From NCBI GenBank assembly GCA_030066785.1, contig JASJAZ010000020.1, positions 1 through 43,786 of the forward strand: 43,786 nucleotides of DNA. The letters are read 5' to 3'. The notes below the pieces were generated by a model. The model was not told the DNA's origin. It did no database searches and worked only from the letters and a program-made list of their open reading frames with translations. A program made the translations under genes and the position numbers. The DNA is from Desulfobacterales bacterium (lineage in GTDB: Bacteria > Desulfobacterota > Desulfobacteria > Desulfobacterales > JASJAZ01). Of the stretch, positions 16,917 through 24,991 are shown piece by piece (position 1 is the stretch's first letter; every line of letters begins with the position of its first letter).

Positions 16917-19202
16917 TTATGCTTGGCACTGGATCGCGGCAGCAATAACCGCCTGGCCCAGTGCCAGCCCCCCATCATTGCACGGCACCTGTTCATGGGT
17001 ATAAACCTTAAACCGGTGTTGCTCCAAAGCACGTTTTAAACCGCTTAGCAATGTGGCATTTTGGAACACACCGCCACTCAATACAACCCGATCCAAACCA
17101 CTGTCTTTCCTTATGGCGACACACACATCGGCAAATAGCCGTATCAGGGTATAATGAAATTTGGCACCGATTTGAGCAATAGATACCCCGCTTTGTAAAT
17201 CAGTCAGCACGCCTCGAATAATCGGCGCGGGCGGAACTTGAAAAACGTGATCTTTTTGCCATTCAAATTCATACAAACCGTCGGCCCGACCATCTGACAG
17301 CATCTCAAGTTCCATGGCGGCTTGGCCTTCGAATTTAACATGCGAACGGATACCGAGTATTGCCGCCACACCGTCAAAAAGCCTTCCGAGGCTGGAGGTC
17401 AGAGGGGCGTTGATCTGCTTGGTGATCATGGTTGATACAGTGGTAAGTTTTTCGGGCGCGATGTCTTTGAGACCGGGAACCGACCACTCTTGAAAATTGC
17501 TGCCAACAGCATCTTGGAGATAGCTGACGGCCATGCGCCAAGGCTCCTTAATCGCCGCGGAACTGCCCGGCATTGTAACAGGACCTAAGTATCCGATTCT
17601 TTTGAAGGTATGATTTTCAGAGAGCAGGATTTCACCGCCCCAAACAGTGCCATCGGGTCCGAAGCCGGTGCCGTCAAAGGCCAGGCCGATCACCGGACCT
17701 TCCAACTGGTGCTCCGCCATGCAACTAACGACATGGGCATGATGGTGTTGTACCGGCACTTTAATCACATCATTTTGCGCAATGGCATACTGGCTGCTCA
17801 GATAATCCGGATGCATATCATAACCGATAATTGTCGGCGTTATGTCCAGTATACGCTTCAGGTGATCAATGGTCAGTTTGAAAAAATCATAAGTAGCCAG
17901 ATTAGAAAGATCGCCGATATGCTGACTTAGAAAGGCTTTGTCATTTTTGGTAACACAGATCGTATTTTTTAATTCAGCACCGCAGGCCAACACAGAGGGA
18001 AGCTTATGCTTTAAAAATACCGGGATTGGCACGTATCCACGTGATCGCCGAATATAGCGGGAAGCCCCAGCGGCATGTCGCACAATGGAATCATCGCTAC
18101 GTAAATAAATGTCACGATTGTGAATCAAAAAGTAATCGGCGATGTCTCCCAAGCGCTTAAACGCCTCGTCATTGTCAATGGCTATCGGTTCTTCACTTAA
18201 ATTGGCACTGGTCATCACCAGTGCGGTAAAGTCTTCCGATAAAAGCAGATAATGCAGAGGCGTATAGGGCAGCATTACACCGAAATATTGATTGCGCGGT
18301 GATACTTCAGAGGCGATTGGGTGGGATTGCTTTTTTTGCACCAAAACAATCGGTCGCTGAATAGATGTTAAAAGCGATTCTGCTTCGGAATCGATTTCAG
18401 CAAACTGTTTAATTCGTTTCACATCTTTGGCCATTAAGGCCAGGGGCTTTTCTTCGCGCCGTTTGCGCCTGCGCAGGCGGACGACCGCTTCTGAATTTTC
18501 AGCATTGGCGCACAGATGGAATCCGCCCAGACCCTTGATGGCTAAAATAGATCCTTCTTGCAACAGCCGGGCAGCCGCTTTGATGGGATCTTCAGCGACG
18601 ATTTCTTGGCGATGGCGGTCAAGTAGGAAAACGCGGGGACCGCAGTCGGCACAGGCGTTGGGTTGGGCATGGAAACGTCGATCGTTAGGATTGTCGTATT
18701 CGGTCTGGCAGTGCGTGCACATTTTAAAATGCCGCATGGATGTCTTGGGTCGATCATAGGGAATATCATCGATGATCGTATAACGTGGACCGCAGTTGGT
18801 ACAATTAGTAAATGGATAACGATAGCGACGATTATGAACATCAAACAATTCCCGCAAACAATCGTTGCAGATGGATACATCCGGCGAAATTAGCGTGGAG
18901 ATTGCCAAATCACTTTGACTGGTAATAATCCTGAAATCCGAAAAATTCTGAACCGCCTGTGGTTTTTCAGTAATTTCAACAATATGTGCTAAGGGTGGGC
19001 ATTTGGCGGAAAGGTCTGTCGTAAAAGATGACACCCGATCGATGGAACCTTCAATATGGATGGAAACCCCTGAGGAAGTGTTGGCAACCGTTCCTTTTAA
19101 TTGATATTGAGCAGCAAGTTGGAAGACATGCGGCCGAAAGCCAACGCCTTGAACAATGCCGTTAACTTTCAGCTTTTTTGCAACAATTGCTTTGGCCATC
19201 AT
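16917..19202 (-). CDS. hypF: Carbamoyltransferase HypF
   Basis: 761 residues, full length. HypF makes carbamoyl-adenylate from carbamoyl phosphate and transfers the carbamoyl group to HypE. Four parts are seen in order: an acylphosphatase domain at about 8-98 (GVGFRPHVFQ); two zinc-finger pairs of CxxC type (CNDC/CTNC and CTHC/CADC) at about 110-190; a YrdC-like domain at about 205-390 (KGLGGFHLCANA); and a Kae1-like C-terminal domain with the metal-binding HHHAH and GLAFDGTGFGPDGTVWGGE. It starts 8 bp after hypC. Two adjacent ATG codons leave the start uncertain by one residue. Confidence 0.97.
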   Translation of the reverse strand: MMAKAIVAKKLKVNGIVQGVGFRPHVFQLAAQYQLKGTVANTSSGVSIHIEGSIDRVSSFTTDLSAKCPPLAHIVEITEKPQAVQNFSDFRIITSQSDLAISTLISPDVSICNDCLRELFDVHNRRYRYPFTNCTNCGPRYTIIDDIPYDRPKTSMRHFKMCTHCQTEYDNPNDRRFHAQPNACADCGPRVFLLDRHRQEIVAEDPIKAAARLLQEGSILAIKGLGGFHLCANAENSEAVVRLRRRKRREEKPLALMAKDVKRIKQFAEIDSEAESLLTSIQRPIVLVQKKQSHPIASEVSPRNQYFGVMLPYTPLHYLLLSEDFTALVMTSANLSEEPIAIDNDEAFKRLGDIADYFLIHNRDIYLRSDDSIVRHAAGASRYIRRSRGYVPIPVFLKHKLPSVLACGAELKNTICVTKNDKAFLSQHIGDLSNLATYDFFKLTIDHLKRILDITPTIIGYDMHPDYLSSQYAIAQNDVIKVPVQHHHAHVVSCMAEHQLEGPVIGLAFDGTGFGPDGTVWGGEILLSENHTFKRIGYLGPVTMPGSSAAIKEPWRMAVSYLQDAVGSNFQEWSVPGLKDIAPEKLTTVSTMITKQINAPLTSSLGRLFDGVAAILGIRSHVKFEGQAAMELEMLSDGRADGLYEFEWQKDHVFQVPPAPIIRGVLTDLQSGVSIAQIGAKFHYTLIRLFADVCVAIRKDSGLDRVVLSGGVFQNATLLSGLKRALEQHRFKVYTHEQVPCNDGGLALGQAVIAAAIQCQA

Positions 19203-19210
19203 AACACGCT

Positions 19211-19459
19211 TTAATCTTTGCTGCGATCACCCCCTTCATTCTCTACCAATGCCGCTGCTTCTTTCAACAATGTCAAGGTCTCTTTAGCTGCCGACTCGTC
19301 AATTTGCTTAATGGCAAAGCCGGCATGCACGATAACATAATCACCAACAGCGGCATCTTCCAGTAACAGCAGGCTGGCCTGCCTCTGCACACCATCGACA
19401 TCGATGGTGGCTATTTCGTTTTCAATCTTGGTTATTTGGGATGGAATTGCAAGACACAT
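19211..19459 (-). CDS. hypC: Hydrogenase assembly chaperone HypC
   Basis: 82 residues. HypC delivers the Fe(CN)2CO group from HypD to the large-subunit precursor through its cysteine at position 2. The start is set at the ATG giving MCLAIPSQI, because this N-terminus is invariant in the family and AAAGGA lies about 9 nt upstream; the 11 upstream residues of the longer frame are not expected. The gene overlaps the end of the protease gene by 38 bp. The C-terminal ALVENEGGDRSKD tail is not conserved. Confidence 0.93.
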   Translation of the reverse strand: MCLAIPSQITKIENEIATIDVDGVQRQASLLLLEDAAVGDYVIVHAGFAIKQIDESAAKETLTLLKEAAALVENEGGDRSKD

Positions 19460-19988
19460 ATTCCGATGGTCCTTTCTTGTTATATGAAACACCCAGTCGG
19501 TTCAACTCCGCCAACACCAATTCAATCACAACATCCAGCTGCGCCTGAACCGCTGGCGTCAATTCGGTCGCGAGGGTATCGATGTCCTGGGGCTCTACGC
19601 CAATGATCACCGTTTGCGGGACATGACCCAGTGCCTTGCATAGCGTTAAAGCTTCAAGAAAATCGACCTGATGGATCGAATTTTTGGCGCGAATCCGCTC
19701 TGGTATGGCGCCTCCCTCTAATCGATAGATATCACCCGGCTTGCCCTTGTTGCGAATCGCATCGACTACGATTAAATGCTTGGGTTTGGAGATAACGCCT
19801 AAAAGATTTACCCCCAGAACCCCACCATCAACAATGAGCACTTTCTCTGAAAAATCATAGCAGCGCTCCATTTTCTCAATAACGCGCACACCAAAACCTT
19901 CATCTGAAAACAGCGTACTGCCAATGCCCAAAATCATCACATGGGTGGCATAAATATCGTCGAACGGATTTCTATCTTCAAAGGTCAT
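19422..19988 (-). CDS. Hydrogenase maturation protease (HyaD/HybD/HynD family)
   Basis: 188 residues. The nickel-sensing endopeptidase removes the C-terminal peptide of the large subunit once Ni is in place. GIGSTLFSDEGFG holds the first metal-ligand glutamate. VDGGVLG follows, and the histidine in NSIHQVDFL is the likely third ligand. Its expected substrate here is the VID... tail of the large subunit encoded just upstream. No good ribosome binding site precedes the ATG at 19988; a start nearer the conserved MILGIGS is possible. A strong hairpin separates it from the structural genes. Confidence 0.9.
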   Translation of the reverse strand: MTFEDRNPFDDIYATHVMILGIGSTLFSDEGFGVRVIEKMERCYDFSEKVLIVDGGVLGVNLLGVISKPKHLIVVDAIRNKGKPGDIYRLEGGAIPERIRAKNSIHQVDFLEALTLCKALGHVPQTVIIGVEPQDIDTLATELTPAVQAQLDVVIELVLAELNRLGVSYNKKGPSEYVSCNSIPNNQD

Positions 19989-20206
19989 AGACGTTTACAT
20001 AGTTGAGGCATGAGAGCGCTGTCACTCACCGATGCGCCTAAAAACACTCGCGTATTGCCATGCGTTGAATAAACGCCGCGATTGATATTCTATTCCTTTC
20101 GATGGATCACTTTCTTTCAATCTTTAACAAATAACACCGTAACGGCACCAATGTTAAAAAAAAGATGTATCCTTGGACAGCAAATGTCTCGTCAAACCTT
20201 TAAATA

Positions 20207-20240
20207 ACTACGGCCTCCGAATGCTTCAGGAGGCCGTAGT
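20207..20240 (-). terminator. Terminator-like hairpin between the hydrogenase structural genes and the maturation genes
   Basis: A perfect 12-bp inverted repeat (actacggcctcc 20207-20218, ggaggccgtagt 20229-20240) with a 10-nt loop, 13 bp past the large-subunit stop. The following U-tract is short (TTATTT), so it may be leaky or act in mRNA stability. Confidence 0.65.
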
Positions 20241-20252
20241 AACTTATTAAAT

Positions 20253-21902
20253 TTACAATGCTTTGACTTTGTAAACCTGGTTGGAATCCGGATCAATAAC
20301 ATGGACACCACAGGCAACACACGGATCAAAAGAATGCACGGTTCGTAAAACTTCCAGCGGCTTTTTGGGATCGGCAATTGGGGTACCGATAAGCGCTTCT
20401 TCTACCGGGCCTCGCTTACCTTTTTCATCGCGCGGACCGAGGTTCCAGGTGGAAGGAACAACATATTGATAATTTTTAATTTTCCCGTTTTCAATATGCA
20501 GATAATGACTTAAAGCACCCCGGGGTACGTCATTCAAACCGACACCCATGGCTTTTGCCGGCATATCCCAGGATTGATACGTCTCTGTATCACCGCTTTT
20601 GATGTTTTCCACCAATTCTGTAACCCAACCCTGCATCGCTTCGCCGATTACAAGACACTGAACACCCCGTGCCGCCGTGCGGCCGAGGGTTGAGAACAGT
20701 GCTGTTGCCGGAATTCCCAAATCGGTCAGAATTTTATCCACCACGGCCTTAACCTGTTTGTGACCGCTGCCATAAGCCACCAAAGTGCGGGCCAGCGGGC
20801 CGACCTCACATGGTTCGCCCTCATAACGCGGTGCCTTGAACCAGGAGTACTTACCGTCGCCTGGTTTGTATTTGGGATCTTCTTGGAGGGGATTGGTTTC
20901 GCCTTCGTAGGGGTGCTTGGCGCCGTTGCCCTTGTACCAGGCCCGGGCAACATGCTCGGAAACTTTCTTTTCTTCCGCCATTTGCACACCAGCTAGATCG
21001 CGTTTCATGACCACGCCGCGGGGCATAAACAAGCTTTCCGGCTCCTGATCCGTCAGGGGAAAATCACCCCAGGCCAACTGGTTGGTGGTCCCGCCGTAAG
21101 CGCCCCAATCCTTGTAAAAGGAAGCCACCGCTAATAAATCGGGGATATAAACATTTTTAATGAATTCTTGTGATTCTTTGGTAATATAAATGAATTCCGC
21201 GATTCTATCCGGGGTGAGATCTTTTACACACGTTATGCCGCCAACGACCAAGGACTGTGGATGGGGATTTTTCCCACCAAATATGGCGTGCAACCGTGCC
21301 GTTCTGGCTTGCAGCTTTAAAGCTTCAATGTAATGTGCAGCGGCCATTAAGTTGGCTTCGGGCGGCAGCTTATAAGCTGAATGGCCCCAATAAGCATTGC
21401 TGAAAGGCCCTAATTGGCCACTGTCGACAAAGGTCTGTAAGCGTTGCTGCACATTTTTAAAATAGGTAGAGCCTCCCCAAGGTGCATTGCTGACATTGTC
21501 TGCCAGGGCGGCTGTTTTCTTGGGATCTGCTTTTAAAGCACTGACGATATCCACCCAATCCAACGCGTGCAAATGATAGAAATGGACTAGATGGTCATGC
21601 TGCACTTGGGCCCCATGCAACAGGTTGCGAAGGATTCGCGCGTTTTTGGGTATTTTAACACCAACCGCATTTTCGACTGCCCTCACCGAGGACAACGCAT
21701 GGATGTACGTTCAGACCCCGCAAGATCGCGCCACAAAGTGCTGCGCATCGCGCGGATCTCGCCCTTCCAAAATTAATTCAATGCCTCGAAACATTTGACC
21801 CGAGCTCCAGGCATTGACGACCTTGCCTCCGGCCACCTCAACCTCGATTCGCAGGTGCCCCTCTATTCTGGTGATTGGATCAATTGTTATTCGTTGTGCC
21901 AT
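20253..21902 (-). CDS. [NiFe] hydrogenase large subunit with a predicted selenocysteine (in-frame TGA) at residue 64
   Basis: 549 residues if the single in-frame TGA at 21711-21713 is read through. The protein is homologous on both sides of the stop: it reads HFVARSCGV, then UGA, then [18 protein letters not shown]. This matches the group 1 large-subunit L1 motif RxCGVCTYxHA, with the stop exactly at the second cysteine, which in solved enzymes bridges Ni and Fe. The C-terminal motif DPCVACGVH keeps both cysteines, and the 15-residue tail starting VID is the usual protease-removed extension. The enzyme should oxidise H2 in the periplasm with the Tat-exported small subunit, passing electrons to c-type cytochromes. 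If the TGA is not recoded, the gene is dead; intact flanking sequence and the SECIS-like stem argue against that. Confidence 0.85.
21676..21696 (-). promoter_or_regulatory. Candidate bacterial SECIS hairpin
   Basis: Within the large-subunit mRNA, GTCCTC and GAGGGC pair around a three-base GGU loop (21685-21687). Outer U-A and G-U pairs extend the stem to 9 bp. Exactly 23 nt separate the UGA from the loop. A guanine at the start of the apical loop and a spacing of roughly 16-37 nt are what the published bacterial SECIS model expects for SelB binding. The stem lies in a conserved coding stretch (SSVRAV), so chance pairing must be excluded by comparing homologues. Confidence 0.65.
21711..21713 (-). 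other. In-frame TGA, predicted selenocysteine codon
   Basis: Minus-strand context is TGC GGG GTC TGA ACG TAC. It replaces the TGC/TGT expected for the second cysteine of the CGVC motif. A single C-to-A change or base-call error would also give it; the hairpin just downstream favours recoding. Confidence 0.7.
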
Positions 21903-21949
21903 ATGATCTCCTCTCCTCTCAAGAAAAGATAGTTGTTAATGTTTGATCG

Positions 21950-22894
21950 CTAGATTTCTTCATAAAAAGGGGTAAATTTATCCCAGAAGCCAGGTTCGCT
22001 GCAACCAATGCAGGGGTGTCCGGCTTCAACCGGCCAGCTGGTCCCATCATTAAATTTGGCCACCGGGCAGTTATTGTAAGTCTCAGGGCCCCGGCAACCG
22101 ACCTTGTAAAGACAATAACCCATGGCCGCCTCTTCGGACCCGAATTCTTCGACAAGTTCGTCGTTTTCAAAATGGGAACGGCGCGGACACTGATCGTGAA
22201 TGGTTTTGCTGTATGCAAACAATGGACGCCCTAAATCGTCTATGGCGGGTAATTTGCCTAAAAGTAAATAGTTAACAACGGTTCCAACAAAATTGATGGG
22301 GTTGGGCGGGCACCCAGCGATGTTAATGGTCTTTATGCCCAGGGCTTCGCCAACACCTTTATAGCCACCCGGGTTCGGGGCGGCCGCAGGAATGTTGCCA
22401 TATGCAGAGCACGATCCAATACAGATCGTGGCGGCAGCATTGGGAATAACCTCTTTGGCGATGTCAAGAAAGGATCGACCACCGACTTTACCGTAGCCGC
22501 CATCATACTTGGTGGCAACCGCACCTTCCGCTACACAGATAAATTTACCTTTGTACTTTTTCATCGCCATGTGCAACTGGTCTTCGGCCTGCTGCCCAGC
22601 AGCTGCCATGATGGTTTCATGATACTCAACGGAGAGAACTTCAAGGACGAGATCATCGACATACGGATATTGACTCCGCAAAACTGATTCGGAGCATCCG
22701 GTGCATTCGCCGAAATGGAGCCAGATGACCGGCGGTCGCTGTTTGGGGGCTGCAAATACTTCCGCCACTTTGGGAACAAACGATGACGACAGTCCCATGG
22801 TCGCCGTCAAAAACGTACAGAACTTCATGAAGTCCCGACGCGAGGCTCCTTTTTTTTCCAGTCTTTCGTAAAATTCTTTCTTTTCTTTTTCCAT
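21950..22894 (-). CDS. [NiFe] hydrogenase small subunit, Tat-exported
   Basis: 314 residues. The small subunit carries the Fe-S relay from the active site to the electron acceptor. A Tat signal (SRRDFMKF, then a hydrophobic stretch) is at about 18-50. The proximal cluster begins with GECTGCSES. CIGSCSAYGNIPAA and the C-terminal HDQCPRRSHFE, CLYKVGCRGPETYNNCP and HPCIGCSEPGFWD segments supply the other cluster ligands. No C-terminal membrane anchor is present, so a soluble periplasmic enzyme is expected. The ATG at 22894 is 5 nt after GGGAGG; an upstream GTG overlaps the ribosome binding site and is unlikely. The large subunit starts 47 bp later. Confidence 0.96.
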   Translation of the reverse strand: MEKEKKEFYERLEKKGASRRDFMKFCTFLTATMGLSSSFVPKVAEVFAAPKQRPPVIWLHFGECTGCSESVLRSQYPYVDDLVLEVLSVEYHETIMAAAGQQAEDQLHMAMKKYKGKFICVAEGAVATKYDGGYGKVGGRSFLDIAKEVIPNAAATICIGSCSAYGNIPAAAPNPGGYKGVGEALGIKTINIAGCPPNPINFVGTVVNYLLLGKLPAIDDLGRPLFAYSKTIHDQCPRRSHFENDELVEEFGSEEAAMGYCLYKVGCRGPETYNNCPVAKFNDGTSWPVEAGHPCIGCSEPGFWDKFTPFYEEI

Positions 22895-23056
22895 CGGCAC
22901 CTCCCTGATGCTAAAATGGGTAATTTTGGTTTTTTCCTAATTCGTGGAAATATGTCAGCAACTGGTCAACAACTTTTCCAGATCACATGAAACTATTCGA
23001 ATTCCAGCCCCCCAAATGCTGCATATTTTCCGGCCATTTGTGCAACAACAGTGATA

Positions 23057-23102
23057 CCAAAAACTAAAAGGTATCGAGGCACATGACTCGATACCTTTTA
23101 GT
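23057..23102 (-). terminator. Leader terminator or attenuator upstream of the hydrogenase operon
   Basis: A perfect 16-bp inverted repeat (actaaaaggtatcgag 23063-23078, ctcgataccttttagt 23087-23102) with an 8-nt loop is followed on the minus strand by a T-run. It lies about 70 nt downstream of a good minus-strand promoter and about 165 nt before the small-subunit start. No gene ends here, so it would either attenuate the hydrogenase mRNA or end a small RNA. TAAAAGGT occurs a second time just 5' of the stem and could compete for the 3' arm. Confidence 0.7.
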
Positions 23103-23176
23103 AATTAGACCTTTTAATCCATCAAACCCATTCCAAAAAAATTCAACTCAAGTGCGCTGGCATCGCGTGAACACGA

Positions 23177-23205
23177 GATATAGGCGATTGACGGATTTAT
23201 GTCAA
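23177..23205 (-). promoter_or_regulatory. Sigma70-type promoter of the hydrogenase operon
   Basis: The minus strand has TTGACA (23200-23205), a 17-nt spacer and TATATC (23177-23182). The predicted start is near 23170, which gives a leader of about 275 nt. The 22895-23567 gap holds no convincing gene; besides this promoter it contains the leader hairpin and, near its right end, a palindrome before the thioredoxin gene. Confidence 0.6.
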
Positions 23206-23516
23206 CGCTAAATAATATTTCATCAAAATAGGGGCGATTTTTTCAAACAATATCGGTATGTATGGCATCGTATCAGCAACGAGGGAATTCTTGCAAGAAT
23301 TTGCAAAGCGCATCGTCTGACATTCTTGCAACAATAAGCGATCGAATCATTAGGAAATTTAACGTCAGCTAATAAACCGCCTAAAATATCCAAGCTGCTG
23401 CCAGTGGAATACGAGGCCGTTTGACTCCACACGCCAACTGCTATACAGTCGGAATAAAGTGAGAATTTTTGGTAAACTTTTCCAGTCGAAGCAACAACTA
23501 ATTTAATATCATATTG

Positions 23517-23534
23517 GTTCAACCGGTATTGAAC
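23517..23534 (+). promoter_or_regulatory. Palindromic site GTTCAA-N6-TTGAAC before the thioredoxin gene
   Basis: Perfect 6-bp arms with a 6-nt spacer, ending 33 bp before the chosen start of the thioredoxin-like gene. This is the geometry of a dimeric regulator site, but the regulator is not recognised. Confidence 0.35.
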
Positions 23535-23567
23535 GGTTATGATCGAGTAGTTTTTAACGGTTTTCTT

Positions 23568-24068
23568 ATGGACAAACAAAGCCAGATGAAAAAACTTTGT
23601 GTCACACTGGTAAGTACCATCCTGTTATTTTCCTTAAGTTACCCAGCAACTGTTTGCGGGTCTGGAATTGTTGTGAAGCAATTAGAGCTTGCCAGGCTTG
23701 ATGAGATGATTCAGAGCCAGGATCAACGGGCAATGCTGGTGGTCATGGCCGCCTGGTGTGGCCCCTGTCGTAAAGAGTTGCCGACCTTGGTAAAATTGTA
23801 TGACAAATACAAAGATCAAGGTCTAAAAATTGTCGGCATCAGTGTTGATGTCAACGGGCCCCAAGCCATGCAGCCCATTGTGGATAAGGCTAAAGTCAAT
23901 TTTCCCGTTTATTGGGTGGGCGAATCGGCAGTGAAAAAATATAAGGTGTCCGGCATTCCTTTGATTTTGTTGGTTCGCGATGGTGAGATTATTGAAAAAA
24001 TTATGGGCAATCGTCCAGAGAAATATTTAGATAAAAAAATAAAAACGTTATTGAAAAACACCGGATAA
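23568..24068 (+). CDS. TlpA/ResA-like exported thioredoxin-fold protein
   Basis: About 166 residues. An N-terminal signal peptide or anchor (KKLCVTLVSTILLFSLSYPATVC) is followed by a thioredoxin fold with the WCGPC redox site (C64, C67), the ISVDVNGP segment typical of TlpA/ResA, and the cis-proline loop SGIPLI. It probably acts outside the cytoplasm as a disulfide reductase. The start is ATG 23568 or ATG 23586; neither has a strong ribosome binding site, and a TTG further up is unlikely. It converges on a polyferredoxin and a CXXC membrane peptide that may supply its electrons. Confidence 0.85.
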   Translation: MDKQSQMKKLCVTLVSTILLFSLSYPATVCGSGIVVKQLELARLDEMIQSQDQRAMLVVMAAWCGPCRKELPTLVKLYDKYKDQGLKIVGISVDVNGPQAMQPIVDKAKVNFPVYWVGESAVKKYKVSGIPLILLVRDGEIIEKIMGNRPEKYLDKKIKTLLKNTG

Positions 24069-24090
24069 AAACCGTCGATCTGCAATTCGG

Positions 24091-24119
24091 CCGACTGTCT
24101 AAGCAACAGCCGGTTTTTT
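24091..24119 (+). terminator. Terminator of the thioredoxin gene
   Basis: CCGACTGT/ACAGCCGG stem with one mismatch and a 7-nt loop, followed by T6. It overlaps the last codons of the convergent polyferredoxin gene. Confidence 0.55.
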
Positions 24120-24989
24120 CTTGTCAGGCTTATTTTTCCCTTGAGAAATACCCCCAATCTCAAATGATATCGCATCAAATTGGCACGATTGCCGCAGACA
24201 TTTCAGGCAACGGATGCAATTCGTGCTGTTGGCGGTCTCATAAAACCGCACACCCATAGGGCAATCTTGAAAGCAGGCTTGGCAGCCGGTGCATTTATCA
24301 GGATCGTGGGTTAGCCGAAATAAGCTGGAACGATTAAATAGGCCATAAATGGCACCCAATGGGCAGGCTACCCGGCAAAAAGGGCGCTGACTGATGACCA
24401 TCCAGCCGAGAAAGACGATTAAAATTAACAACTTATTATAAAAGAGCACTCCCAGCAAAGTCCGTAAATCCGGCACCAATAGCAACATGGGAATACCTGC
24501 TTCCAAGGTCCCGGCGGGGCATATAAATTTGCAAAACCACGTCATACCGTAACCCAAATCATCGACGACCCAAAACGGCAAAATAAAAATAAATAGCGCC
24601 AAAAATATAAACTTTACGTTTGTCAGCCGTTGGGAAATCCTGAATTTAGGCCCGGGAATCTTGTAAATCAATTCCTGCAGAAAACCAAAAGGACACAACC
24701 AACCACACGGTAGGCGTCCCACCATAGATCCCATCACACCTAATCCACCAATGACATACAAACCAAAATGATAGAAACCGCTCTGTAGCCCTGTTCGCAG
24801 CGAGGCCATAAAGTGCTGGATTGCTCCAAGTGGACAGGCGCCGATGGCTGCGGGACATGAATAGCAATTCAGGCTGGGCAAACAAACTGATTTCAATGGG
24901 CCCTGATAAAGATTGTGTGTAAGGGGAAACTTCCAATAGGCATTGCTGAGCATTGTGGCAATTATCTGGAACCAGCGGCGGATATCCAT
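24099..24989 (-). CDS. NapH-like integral membrane polyferredoxin
   Basis: 296 residues. Hydrophobic helices alternate with cysteine motifs: C36/C42/C45/C52 near the N-terminus, CGWLCPFG and CKFICPAG, then FCRVACPLG. Two 4Fe-4S ferredoxin motifs close the protein (CTGCQACFQDCP and CIRCLKCLRQSC). NapH, CcoG and related proteins move electrons across or at the membrane. The ATG at 24989 lies just after the stop of the 46-residue CXXC gene, so the two are co-translated; a TTG 30 bp upstream is rejected. A role in passing electrons to the nearby TlpA-like protein is inference. Confidence 0.85.
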   Translation of the reverse strand: MDIRRWFQIIATMLSNAYWKFPLTHNLYQGPLKSVCLPSLNCYSCPAAIGACPLGAIQHFMASLRTGLQSGFYHFGLYVIGGLGVMGSMVGRLPCGWLCPFGFLQELIYKIPGPKFRISQRLTNVKFIFLALFIFILPFWVVDDLGYGMTWFCKFICPAGTLEAGIPMLLLVPDLRTLLGVLFYNKLLILIVFLGWMVISQRPFCRVACPLGAIYGLFNRSSLFRLTHDPDKCTGCQACFQDCPMGVRFYETANSTNCIRCLKCLRQSCQFDAISFEIGGISQGKNKPDKKKPAVA

Positions 24990-24991
24990 GT

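Noticed and set aside
20253-21902. Large-subunit TGA as a frameshift or pseudogene
   Set aside because: The frame is the same on both sides, no other lesion is present, the codon falls exactly on a cysteine used as metal ligand, and a SECIS-like stem follows. A base-call error cannot be fully excluded without reads.
22950-23060. Sigma54 (-24/-12) promoter before the hydrogenase genes
   Set aside because: A TGGCC...TGCA pair on the minus strand has a spacing one base too long and poor match to the consensus.
23223-23579. 118-residue open frame on the minus strand just upstream of the hydrogenase promoter
   Set aside because: It overlaps the start of the thioredoxin gene, has no ribosome binding site or recognisable domain, and its end lies upstream of the predicted promoter. 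The terminator-like hairpin nearby is about 120 bp past its stop, so a weak possibility of a real gene remains.
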